A DNA stretch of 64,000 nt from the NCBI GenBank assembly GCA_037367405.1, contig JAZKJV010010616.1:583501-647500 (forward strand), written 5' to 3'. Position numbers and translations under genes: made by a program. Shown here piece after piece: positions 24,590-35,897 of the stretch. The notes below the pieces were generated by a model. It saw only the letters and a list, made by a program, of their open reading frames with translations, made no database searches and was not told where the DNA came from. How positions within the stretch are numbered: position 1 is the first letter of the stretch; each line of letters opens with the position of its first letter. The stretch is from Ottelia alismoides. Lineage: Eukaryota; Streptophyta; Magnoliopsida; Alismatales; Hydrocharitaceae.

Positions 24590-25541
24590 CTACAGAAATT
24601 TCACATCTCTAGAGATAAAAACCTTTTGGGTCTCAGGGTCATAGAGCTGGTATCCAATACCATCTCTAACATACCCAATGAAGTAACACTCACGAGTGCA
24701 AGATTCCAGTTTACTTGCGTCCACGTTCTTTGCATGGACCAAGCAACCCCAAACCCTCAAGTCCTTAACACTAGGCTTGGTTCCATACCAGAGTTCATGA
24801 GGAGTCTTAGGTACAGATTTGCTTGGAATCTTATTCAGGATATATATTGCAGTCTCTACTGCATATCCCCAGAAACTAAGTGGTAAATGTGCTTTACTCA
24901 TCATTGAACGGACCATATCCATGATGGTCATGTTGTGTCTTTCAGCAACATCATTAAGTTGGAGAGTTCCAGGAGTAGTGAGATTGGAGACAATTCCATT
25001 CTCTTTAAGATATTCCTTGAATTCGTCAGAGAGGTACTCGCCACCTCGATCAGATCGAATTCGTTTAATCTTCCTATCAGTTTGGTTCTCAACCAAAGCC
25101 TTGAATTTTTTTGAACTTTTCAAAGGTTTCAGATTTATGAAGTAATAGGAAGACAAACCCGTATCGCGAATGGTCATCAATAAACGTCAAATAATATCGA
25201 TATACATTCCGAGTCGCGGTACTGAAGGGACCACAGACATCAGTATGTATTAAGTCAATAATACCTTCGCATCTGGTAACCTTGTTACGGAAAGGCATCC
25301 TAATCATTTTACCACGAATACAATGTTCACAGGTAGGTAATGATTGAACCTGTAGAAAATCTAAAGGTCCATCCTTTATCAATCTATTGATCCTATCAAC
25401 AGATAAATGACCAAGCCTTTGATGCCAAATCATGTTTGAATGATTTTCATTATTCCTGGATCTTTTAGGGTTTTTATTAGTGGTTGTAACATTCATGACA
25501 TGCTCATTAATGCACAATTCATAGAGTCCTTCAGAAGTCAA
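24590..25541 (-). pseudogene. Integrase of element D (one frameshift)
   Basis: The minus strand carries the HHCC-type region (HQRLGHL, CEHC) and the DDE core with all three acidic residues in place: DLIHTDVCGPF, FIDDHSRY and DVAERHN. A frameshift near 25,105-25,112, in a run of Ts (TTGAATTTTTTTGAAC), separates 25,541-25,089 from 25,180-24,590. The C-terminal part (LPLSFWGYAVETA, DLRVWGCLVHAKN) matches C's fragment. Integrase inserts cDNA with a 5-bp stagger, consistent with the duplications seen in the window. Confidence 0.9.
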
Positions 25542-25619
25542 AATACCATCTGCAACATATTTATCATAATGATTTATGACTAAGTTATTACAGAATAGGA
25601 ATGAATATCCACTCCTAAC

Positions 25620-26750
25620 TAGCTTAGATACAGATATTAAATTCCTTCAGACTTCATGTACATAAAGACACTCTTTAAGTACTAGGACTCTACCACTAGA
25701 TAATGATAGCCGACAAGTCTCGACGGCGACTGCTGCAACACTTGCATCAGATCCCATCTGGTTGACTATCTCCCCTTATTCAAGTTTTTTAGTTTCCTGA
25801 AACAAATGCAACAAATTGCATACATGAACAGAAGCACCAGAATCAACAACCTAACTTCCTTCTCGTCCTACGAGAAAGCTGGTTTCAATGATAAAAGTAG
25901 ATTTCATACATGCTGGGACTTTACCTTTGTCGATCAACTTCAGGTAATCCGGGCAATTACGCCTCCAGTGCCCTGGCTTTTTGCAGTGATGACAAACGTC
26001 GGTTTTCTTTGACGCCATTAGAGTGGATGCATTGGAAGATGAGCCAACACTTTTTCCCTTCTTCTTTCTCTTCTGGGTCGGGCTCTTTCGAGAACCATGC
26101 TTCCGACCGCGTTTCCCTCTGACCTGTGCAACCATTGCAGTGTTTAGTGGGACCATCTTTCTTCATTACGTCTTCTGCAGACTTTAATGCAGCTAGAAGC
26201 CCAGCATTTGTCAATTCCAACTTATTCATGTAGAATGACACCACAAAGTTATTGAAAGATTTGGGCAATGACAGCATAATGAAATCAGATTGTATGTCTG
26301 CATCCATCATTGCCCCCAGAGTTTCTAGCTCCGATAAGTACCCAAACATTTTGAGTACATGTTCACGGATCGAGGTCCCTTCCTGCATCTTGCAGCGAAC
26401 AAATTCTTTCATAACATTGTACCGCTGGGTGCGGTTAACGTCACCAAACATATCCTTTAGATTCTGCATGATCTCCTGGCAAGTCCTCATCTCCACATGT
26501 TGCTTCTGAAGAACATTGGAGGGAGAACCCAAGATGTAGCATCTAGCCAAGACATGATCTTCATCATACTTGTCATTATATGCTTTTTCTTCCTTTGATT
26601 TAGGGTTTTTAAGCTTGTCTTCCGAGAGCACATAACTGATGCGCTCTGCCGAGAGTACAAACTCCAAATTACGAATCTAATCAGAGTAATTTGGCCCAGT
26701 TAATTGGTTGACCTCCAGAAGCCTGCTCAGTGGGTTCATGCATTTCATTT
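25620..26750 (-). pseudogene. gag and protease of element D
   Basis: Gag runs from near 26,750 with the SAERISYVLSEDKLKNPKSKEE segment and an open frame 26,667-25,957. A frameshift near 26,140-26,150 (GPTKHCNG against GPIGTAMVAQVRG in C) moves to a second frame holding the basic MVAQVRGKR stretch and the zinc knuckle CHHCKKPGHWRRNC. The protease motif DSGASVHVCN is intact, but the Trp before it is a TAG stop near 25,850. A second stop lies near 25,780. Gag forms the particle and the protease matures it. This copy cannot encode a full polyprotein. Confidence 0.86.
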
Positions 26751-27948
26751 TCTGAAATTGAGAATGCACTATCTTAGAACATATAACCATATATTCAATT
26801 TTGTTTTATTTGATTAAGGCATTTTAAATCAAATTATTCTTGCTAAGTCAACTATGAAAGTTTATTCTCTTATTCACTTTCAAAGTATGAGATATACTTA
26901 CCGATATATCTCAAGCAAGAACTAGGATCTCCTCTTTATCTTTGTCATATCCCAATAATAAGAGAACTTATGACTCCAATAAAGAGAAGCGGGAACACAT
27001 TCCGCCTTGCAAGTCCAACTTGCATTTCCCAATTCGGTCTTTAATACCCGGGCCCACCACCCCTAAGGTGATGTTGACCCGTCATTAATTGAACCAACCG
27101 TCTACAGGAATACACCTCGCTATGCGCAATCCAATATCGCCCAAATAATATGAGGACTCGATATTGGGGTCACTACGCATACGTCCTTACTCTTTCGAGA
27201 AGCGACGAGCCTGATCCAAATGGATCATATGCAGGATCTGTCACTTCGGACAGGCATCTCCCACATATAATATATGGCGATGAAAACTTTCACCTTGACG
27301 GGAGACCATGGATGTCACTTGTGTGATCCTCCATCTCATATTCAAATTCTAATTAATTGACATGAATCATATTCATATATTAATTCTTCCAAGGGAATTA
27401 TTAACTCTAATCATATTAGAGTATTCTAATTGGACATAATTAATTCGATCATATTAAATTAATTATAAATCCAATTCAATCAATCAAACTTGATTGTCTT
27501 ACTTGAATATATATGGTATTATTCTCAAAGTACGTATTAATTCGTATTTTCATAATTAGAAAATACATCTTGATTTCTTCGGCATTATACAGACCCTACC
27601 CGATGTCATGGCCAGTACCGGCGAGAGTGGGACGGACCACATACGTTGCAACCCGCTACCCCAGCGTCTCCGACTAGATACCATATCCACCTCGGGAGTG
27701 CATAATGCCAAATAGATCAATTTGTACTTGAGATGATCATCGGTTCTTCAATCGAAATTATACCATATAGTAATCAAAACAATTTTGATTATAAGGAAAT
27801 TTGCTAGACAAATTTCCAATCCTATTCAAGAAAGGAGTTTGATGATTGTGATTCCAATTATGATTTAGGTCAAATCTAATCAATTAATTGGTTGGGGACA
27901 AGTCAATTAGGTAAATAATCATTTTCCAATATTACACAAATATTTTTC
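26751..27948 (-). other. Truncated 5' leader of element D
   Basis: This aligns by eye with C's leader (18,600-19,795), including the acceptor-like TTTCAG before gag and the block with CCAGTACCGGCGAGAGTGGG. It stops at ACAAATATTTTTC, where element E is inserted. No coding sequence was seen. Confidence 0.7.
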
Positions 27949-28102
27949 TGTTGGAAATGCGAGCCTACGGCGAGCCATTATGCAATAAATGTTATTGCAA
28001 TTCACTCCTTAATCTGAAATGAAGAATACATAATTTGCATAATAGGTCCCTTAGTACAATTAGGGTTATGTACCATGGCCATCTTGATGATCATACAGCT
28101 GT

Positions 28103-29602
28103 TGATTCAACTATTGAATCATAGAGGCTGGTGCTTGGGTGAATATCTAAAGAGTTAGATTGAGGACTCATTAAGCACCGTCAAATGATTGTTAAGAGAT
28201 GATCTCCAGCCTGAGTAGGAGATGGCAATCCTTATCTCTGAAGGCTGATATCTGACCGACCTCTTGATGCAGGTCCTCTGCATAGGAATAGAGATTCGGA
28301 GGTGTCAGATTAGTTAGGTCAAAGAGTTGACTTAACGAGATCGAGATAACCAAAGTCCTATATCGTATGCTGTCATGATATAGGCACGCATCCTCTGACC
28401 GGAGACAGATGTGTTGCTATATGTCTAAGTATGTACATTTGGCAGACCAATAGGTTGATGACCTAATCAAGGTCTACACACCGGCGCGCTGGTGTGCATA
28501 TAAGGGCATATGAGTAATACGATCTCTCAAAGGGATCATACAGGTTCAGTTACTGAACCGGAAGACATGAGCTCACTCATGAGATATTGGGAAGAATCAA
28601 ATTCCGTGCGCACGGTCGTCTCGCTTTGGAAGCTTGACTGAATTTGTAGGTTTGATATATACTTTTGGAAAGTATATGATCAAGACCTAGGAATGATATA
28701 TGCTTTTGGAAAGTATATGATCGATACCGACTCCCAATGATCGAATGAGAAACTTACTGATAAAACCATGAAGTAGACAGTATAAAGTTGATCGAATACT
28801 TCGGGTTTAGTATGAGTCTTCCAGTATGCAGGATGTACAGGTATTGGGAATACCTGAGGGTGATGTGATCATAAACGATTGTATAACCATGACGCTTCCA
28901 TTCCTAGGGAGTGATGAAACGGGTCTGGATTTTAGTGACTCCTCTCAGTAGAGAAGTGATCTGATCTTGGTCCAAGTATTGGACATTGATCTGAATGTGA
29001 TTCAGATATAATGAGAAGATTAGATTTACGGTCTTGATTTAATCAAGCATCTATGGGAGGCACGCGATCTGGATTTGAGATACGATCTCAATATCCATGT
29101 CACTATACGTGGAACAATACAATCGCCCTGTCCTTATCTCCAAGTATTCGCGGAGAAAGCGCATTATCCTTGAAGGAGTTCATGGATAATTCTATTGTTG
29201 ATATATGTATTCGAGCATTGAGAAAATGGATAATTAAATGTGATTTAATTATCATGAGTAATATGAATTTGATTCGTATTATAAAGAGAGTTATCTGAGA
29301 TAATTAAATGTGATTTGATTATCAAAGATGTAAGTAATATGAATATGATTCATATTATTTGGACACAAGAGAATAGATATCCAAGATGATTAAATATGAT
29401 TTAATTATCATGGATATGAATAATGTGGATAGCAATATCCATATTAGTCATATATATTATAAATGTGATTTATAATATATAAGAGAGAGCTATTTGTAAT
29501 TTACATTTGTTAATTAAATGTTAATGTGAATTGGATTCACATTGGACATCAAATTGAAAATGTAATTTACATTTTGTTTTGGGTTGTGAATGTGATTCAC
29601 AA
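28103..29602. repeat. Cluster of short inverted repeats with 3-nt spacers in the U3 of element E
   Basis: Perfect or near-perfect palindromes, arm-spacer-arm, read directly: TGATTCAA-CTA (28,103), GGTTCAG-TTA (28,543), ATATACTTT-TGG (28,657), CAGGTATT-GGG (28,838), ATCTGAAT-GTG (28,989), CTTGAT-TTA (29,033), TTGAGAT-ACG (29,075), GATAATTAAAT-GTG (29,229), AATATGAAT-TTG (29,260), GATAATTAAAT-GTG (29,299), AATATGAAT-ATG (29,336), GATGATTAAAT-ATG (29,385), TATATATTATAAAT-GTG (29,451), AATGTGAAT-TGG (29,523), TTGTGAAT-GTG (29,584). CCGTGCGCACGG (28,604) has no spacer and CATGAG-CTCA-CTCATG (28,566) has four bases. Three (29,260, 29,299, 29,385) have one mismatch. Confidence 0.92.
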
Positions 29603-30005
29603 TTTTTCAATGGCATGATTGCAATGTTCACAAAATAAATTGGATTTATTTTTTGTGAAATAATTTGCAACAAAAGTTGTTGCAAATAATGGAGATTACA
29701 TAAAAGGTGAAATAGCCACCTTCCTAATGGAGGAGGGTGGACGGCCACCACTCCCATTAGGAAAGGGAGGCCGTCCCCCCTCTCCACATGGAAGGAGGCT
29801 TTCTCTGCTTTCATTATCTCCATGTATTGATGATTTAATTTTGTAATTAAATTGTGTTGATTTATCAACATATATTTAATTTAAATTAAATTAATTGTTG
29901 TTGTGTTTTTAGCAACAAATCATGACCATTGAAAGAAACACAAATTGATGTGGACCATTGGATTTGTGTTGACACATGGATTGAGATCCATGGATCCCAA
30001 AACCC

Positions 30006-30014
30006 TATAAAAGG
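30006..30014 (+). promoter_or_regulatory. LTR promoter TATA box (element E 5' LTR)
   Basis: TATAAAAGG lies about 55 bases before a CTCTCTCTCTC microsatellite. The same box is in the 3' LTR at 37,957-37,965 and in the solo LTR at 41,559-41,567. Confidence 0.65.
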
Positions 30015-30598
30015 AGAGGCACCCCATTGCTCATCTTGAACACATAGGTTGAGGCAACAAAAATCTCTCTCTCTCTCATTCTCTCTACACGTCCTCTCTC
30101 CATCTCTCTCATGTGGCCGTCCACCATGGATGCCCTAAAGAGGTTCTCCATCGCCGCGGCATCGTCGTTATGCTGCCCGATGGTTTGCTCGTGGATCTCC
30201 GTCTCCTTCGGTGCGCCCCGCTCGTGAAGAAGACATCGGATCTCGTGTGTCGAGATCAGGAGATCCGCCGCTTGGATCATCAACATGGATTGCGAGAAGC
30301 ACGCGGTTCATCCCCGCGCTCGCAAGCGTCTCCTCCGACGGATCGGACTTGAGACAGGAGGTCTCTTCGTTTAGAGACTTGATCGCAACCACGCTTCAAG
30401 AGGTAAACCTAATACTTGTTTGTGGTTTGGATGAAACGATCCGAGAAGTGTTCTTGGATCATGTGGTTTCGTCGCATAGAAAATTTTTTTTAATTTCCGC
30501 TGCATAGAACAACTAGTACGACTAGTCGTTCTTCGTCGTATTCGATACGACGATCACGCTTCCGTGATGCGCTTGAGGATCTAACCATATCCTTCAAG

Positions 30599-30610
30599 TG
30601 GTATCAGAGC
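30599..30610 (+). other. Primer-binding site of element E
   Basis: TGGTATCAGAGC is an exact initiator tRNA-Met complement, two bases after the LTR end. Confidence 0.9.
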
Positions 30611-33600
30611 CAGGTTGGTGGTTTTGGATACGATCCATAAACCGAGGACGACTTGGGTTCATTAGGGTATGCGAAAGTTTTCTTGCATTTCATTTCCGCA
30701 TCTCTGTTTTGATATTATTTTCGGCACTGTTTAAATTGTTTAAACACGAAAATAATATTTGAATTTTATTCCCCATTAAATAAGGAAACCGTAGGATCTG
30801 TGTTTGCGTGATTTCGATTCCGTTTGCTCTAGATATGCTCATTTTAGTGAACATGTATCCACTGTTTCGGGGACTGCGGATCATGACGTAATTAAGATGT
30901 TAATTGCGGATTTGAAACGCCTTGAAATGCGTGCAAATCACTTGGGTTCTGTTGTAAATCAAGTTAGCAAACTTTAGAAATTTACTTTGCTTAATTTGGA
31001 TTTAAATTGATTGAGATATGATATTTTTAGTAAGTGAGGGTCACTGCTGAAAATACTTTCCTAATCAAGAACCTAGTGATTGTCATTTAATTAATTAGTG
31101 AAATTAAATTGTTTAATTTCCTGGAATAATTATGCATAAATATTTGTGAAATAATTAATGATAATTATGCCCTTAAATGACTTTGCCCTAACCAACAAAT
31201 GATTAGATGTGATCTAGATCAAGATTGGTTACATGATCTACATGATCAACATTCCAACAAACATGTTGCTTGAATAGGACTTGGGATTTGTTTAGCAAAT
31301 CTCATTATAATGTTAATCAAAATTGTTTTGATTATTACTATATGGTACAATTTCGGTTGAAGAACCGATGATCATCTCAAGTACAAATTAATCAATTTGG
31401 CATTATCCTTTCCCGAGGCGGATATGGTGCCTAGTCGGAGAGCATTGGGGTTGCGGGTTGCAACGTATGTGGTCCGTCCCACTCTCGTCGGTACTGGCCA
31501 TGACAGCGGGTAGGGCCGGGATAATGTCCGAGGGATTAAGATGTATTTTTCTAATTATTAAAATTCGAAATAATACGTATTTGAGATAATACCATTATTC
31601 AAGTAACTATTAAAATGTTTGTTGGATATTAATTGGATCATTAATTTAATATGATTAGATTAATTGGAATCCAATTAAGATTGAAATACTCTAATATTAT
31701 TAGAGTTAATAATTCCCTTGGAAGAATTAATTATGTGAATGTGATTCACGATAATTAATTAAAATTTGAATATGAGGTGGAGGATCACGTAAGTGACATC
31801 CATGGTCTCCCGTCAAGGCGAAGGGTTCCGTCGCCAGGGATTGTATGTGGGAGACGCATGTCCGAAGTGACAGCTCCTGTATGCAAGCGCATCTGGATCG
31901 GACTCTTTGCTTCTCGAAAGAGTAAGGCCGTATACGTAGTGACCCCAATATCGGATCCTCATATTATTGGGGCGATATTGGATTGCGTATAGCGAGTACT
32001 ATTCCTGTTGACGGTTGGTTCAATTAACGACGGGTCAACATCGCCTTAGGGGTGGTGGGCTCGAGTGTTAAAGACCGAATTGGGAGATGCAAGTTGGACT
32101 TGCAAAGCGAAATGTGTTCCCGCTTCTTTTTATCCGAGTTGCAGATTCTCATATTATTGGGATGTAACAAAGATAAGGAAGGAGATCCCAGATCTTGTTG
32201 AGATATAATGGTAAGTATATCTCTTACATTGAAAGTGATTAAGGGAATGAACTTTCAGTGTTGACAAGACAAGACAACTTTGATATAAAAATCCTAAATC
32301 AAAGTAAAATATATATATTTATATATTTATGCAAATTTCTTATTTCAGATAATCCTTCATTAAAATCCACTCAATGATATACTCAATAATAACCAGTAAA
32401 ATATCATGGATTGGACTCATGATCCAGATATTGTACTTGCAATTGGACACATAATGTATGTGGTTGCAATGTGCAAGTTTCCTCATAATATTGAGGAATG
32501 ACAATTAAATAGATAATAAGACTACAACCCTAGGGTTTGTATGTCTCTATAGTCCTTGATCTCTCATCGGATGTACTTTGGAAGTGACATGTCGATGATG
32601 ATCGCAATTGTCAAATAATCCTTATAAAATTTATGAAGATATTCGGGCATACATATGTGCTCTTGACATTTAACATGAATGAGATGGTTCACTGCATCAT
32701 GCAGAATGGTGGCTCTATAAGAGATGGTGTATTCAAATTGTTTGAGTACCTACCTGAACCTATGTTTTAAGAGTTTAGATGGATGTAGATGATGAGTGTC
32801 ATCATTCTACTATCTATACTCTGGTCATTCATGAAGCTTCATAATATTCATATTGTATGAATTTAATGAAGCATGTATAAATGTTGAAATGCTCTTACAT
32901 AAGAGATCCTTAGTCTTAAGCAATGGTTGCTTATAGATAAAGGGAGCGCAGTGGAAGCATGGGTTGGACCCGGGTAAGAAGTATGGTCAAAGAGTTGACT
33001 ATACATCTATGACTTCCATATGTCATCCGAAGAGTTGGATGAATGCCAATACTGCAATAAGTTGATGTGTTGATAGTATGACTATCAAGTCTATCTAGAA
33101 TCCTTAGAGAAGGACTCGGATGGAGCATCAGATTAATTTACATAAATCATTGATAAGATAAAGTCAAATAATTGTATCTCAATCTTCTGATGACATTTAC
33201 AATAGGTTGCATATGTTTTAGAAGACTGGAAAATTTGATCTTAAAGGTTTATAGTTATCCACGTGGATATTGATGCAATTGTTGCAACAATCTCTGTTGG
33301 ATTGATAGACTTGTTAATTTCAGTGGGAGAGTCCTTAGTCTTAGAGAATGTCTCTATGACCTAGATATAAGAATACACTCATTGTTTGTTTCTAAATGTT
33401 GGAAATAAACATGAATTCTGAGGTAGAACTATCATAAAGAGTTATGATGGAGATATTTCAGATAGTAATCTAAAATCTAGTGGACTCCACTAAATTAGAA
33501 AATTAATGAATGGTTCATTAACATTTCTAAATACTGAAATTAAACCTTAAGATCAATAGGAGGATGAAGATCATTTGACAATGATCTAGCATCAAGCCTT

Positions 33601-35897
33601 GGACATTTGTCTATTGATTTGATCAATAGACTAGTAAGAGATGAAACTTTAGAATGTCTAAAATTTCAAAACTTACATACTTATGAATAGTGTATTCAAA
33701 GTAAAATGTCCAATATACACCCTTCTCAGAGAAAGGTGTAAGATGTCAAGGTATTCAGGATCTCATACATATTGATGTATGTAGATCATCTATATCATAG
33801 TAAACATTATGGATATGTGATATCTGTTGATGATTATGTATGATATGAGATTTCTTCTCTTCACCTAAGAAACCTTTGAAATGTTCAAAGATTTCATTAT
33901 TTTTGGTTTAAAACCAAAAGTTTGAAGGAAGATAAAATGAATTTGATCTAATCTAGGTAGCAAGTACCTGTTAGATAAATTCAAAGAATACCTTATAGAG
34001 ATATGAATATCATTTCTATCTCAATCCTCCTAACACACCTTAACTCAATAGAGGTATAGGCAGATACAATTGGATCATGTGTGACATGATCTTATCAATG
34101 ATGAATTTTAGCATAATTATCCCTTAGTTTCCAGGTATATATGTGTAGTAGAGACTACAATGTATATCCTTAATAAGGTTCCATGCAAGATGGAATCTAG
34201 CACTTGAGAGTGCTGCTTCATTAGGAAAATAAAGGATGGTATTGGATACCTACTTTATGATCTTGAGATTCTTGAAATATCTCATCTCTGAGAATGTGAT
34301 TCTTGGAGGTTGAGACTCTTGAGAATCAAGATAAAAATGAAGTGTAGGAACTCATTTAATCTTGAAAAGATAATGAGGCTCCTAAAATTGGAAACTAAAA
34401 GGATAATTGAAGATGAAACACTAAAACCTCTTCAAATAAGTTTGAGGATGGATTCCATGTGTCAGAGAAATCTGACAATGATCGAACTTCATGTGATGAA
34501 GCTTCTGAAGATCATAGCATGGATAGATGGATGTTAGCAATAAAAGTCTAATGTAGACTTCATGTACAAGTGTTTTATATGGACCCTCGAGGATCCACCA
34601 ATATGGGTAAGACCCGTAAAGGTGTAAATGGATCTTCAAGAGAAAGGGAACCTGATGAGAAGGTACATACCTTCAAAGCATAGTTCGTAGCAATGAGCTA
34701 CACATGGAAGAGAAGACATTGCTTGCAATGAGACTTGCTTTTCGGTGAACATGCTTAAAATCATCAGAATATTGCTAACCTTAGCTACACAACTTGACTA
34801 TTGCATCTTCGAGATGTAAGTCCAGATTGCATTCCTCTATGAATATCTCTCTGAGGATATTCACATGAAGTAGCCCCAGGGCTTCATGGTTGAGGAAAGC
34901 AAGGTGTGCAAGATAAGGAATCCATCTAAGGACTCAAATAAGCTTCTTTGAGATGGACCATAAGATTTGATGAAATTATAAATGTTATGATTTCAAATAA
35001 AATCTTGATGAGCCATGCGAAGCTTAGTGGGAGTGCCTATGTGTTCATTGCGCTAAATATAGATGATATCCTGATCATTTAAAATGATATAAGGATAATA
35101 ATAAGTGTTTTATAATCTGGTTATTCCATATCTTGAAATATGATTTCAAAGATACCTCTTAGATCTTAGTTCTGAAGTTGTTCAGAAACCAAGAGAAGAG
35201 GATAATTGGACTGTCACATTTGTAGTATACCTTGGACATATTCTATTCATAGAAATTCCAAGAAAGGCTTCTAACCCTTAAGATATGGTACTGACCTATC
35301 TTAAGGGATAGCACCTCAAAGAGTTGAGGAAGTAAATGCTACAACTACTTGCACTTGTGCATTAGTTACGAGAAGCTGAGTGTATGCTAGAGTGTACAAA
35401 TACCAGATGTCTGTCATGCAGTGGGAGTAGTAAAGTGTTACTAGTCCTACTATGTAGAGATAAAACACTTGGTTGCAGTAATAACAAAATCTTCATAGAT
35501 GAGGAGATTTTTGAGATAGTAATCTCAAAGTCTTATCTTCAAAAGTTTAAGACCATGTAGATAGTGATCTATAAAGGTCTAAACTTTAGATACCTTAGGA
35601 GATAGAGATCTCTGGGAATGAAGGTATTCTAATAAGGATTACGGGGATACTGGTTATGATGTCAGGGACAATGTAACCAACTAGATTGAGTATTGGTTGC
35701 ATGAGATGCAACATTCGCATTAGATGCGAGCACTGTTACTGGGGATATGCAAGTGCCGTAAAAGGACTTGGCATAGTCTCGCGGGAACAGAGTGACTGAT
35801 CAGCTTACCTAGCTATTTTCTAAATAGCCTATGATTGTCACATGAGTGCGGGTTTAAATGATTAGCCCATTAATGGCTCTTTGGGCTAGTGGGAGAT
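30611..35897 (+). pseudogene. Decayed gag-pol interior of element E
   Basis: The leader runs to about 32,345 (TTTCAG acceptor-like, AG at 32,347-32,348). Gag-like sequence lies at about 32,350-32,600, integrase-like at 33,730-34,120, RT-like at 34,470-35,060 and RT tail/RNase H at 35,390-35,880. The polypurine tract is intact. No open frame exceeds about 80 codons. Premature stops at 34,542-34,562 (AAAGTCTAATG) and near 34,869 (ATGAAGTAG in place of Met-Glu-Gln) are the same as in B. With nearly identical LTRs, this means E moved recently while unable to make its own proteins. Confidence 0.82.

Larger units (their letters stand above)
22846..27948 (-). mobile_element. Element D interior (5' end missing)
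   Basis: This is a copia interior on the minus strand: RNase H, RT, integrase, protease, gag, then part of the leader. It ends at 27,948 where element E begins (5-bp TTTTC before E). D's remaining leader, primer-binding site and 5' LTR are not found beyond E, so the right part has been deleted. The sequence is close to C throughout, and they share the TGA after KKILE in RT. Confidence 0.88.
27949..30596 (+). repeat. 5' LTR of element E
   Basis: The LTR is 2,648 bp, from TGTTGGAAATGCGAGCC to ATATCCTTCA. The U3 part holds at least 16 short inverted repeats, most perfect and with 3-nt spacers (coordinates in the separate entry). A TATAAAAGG box lies at 30,006-30,014, followed by a CT microsatellite and a GC-rich R/U5 block with an AG|GTAAAC donor-like site at 30,403. 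Confidence 0.93.
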
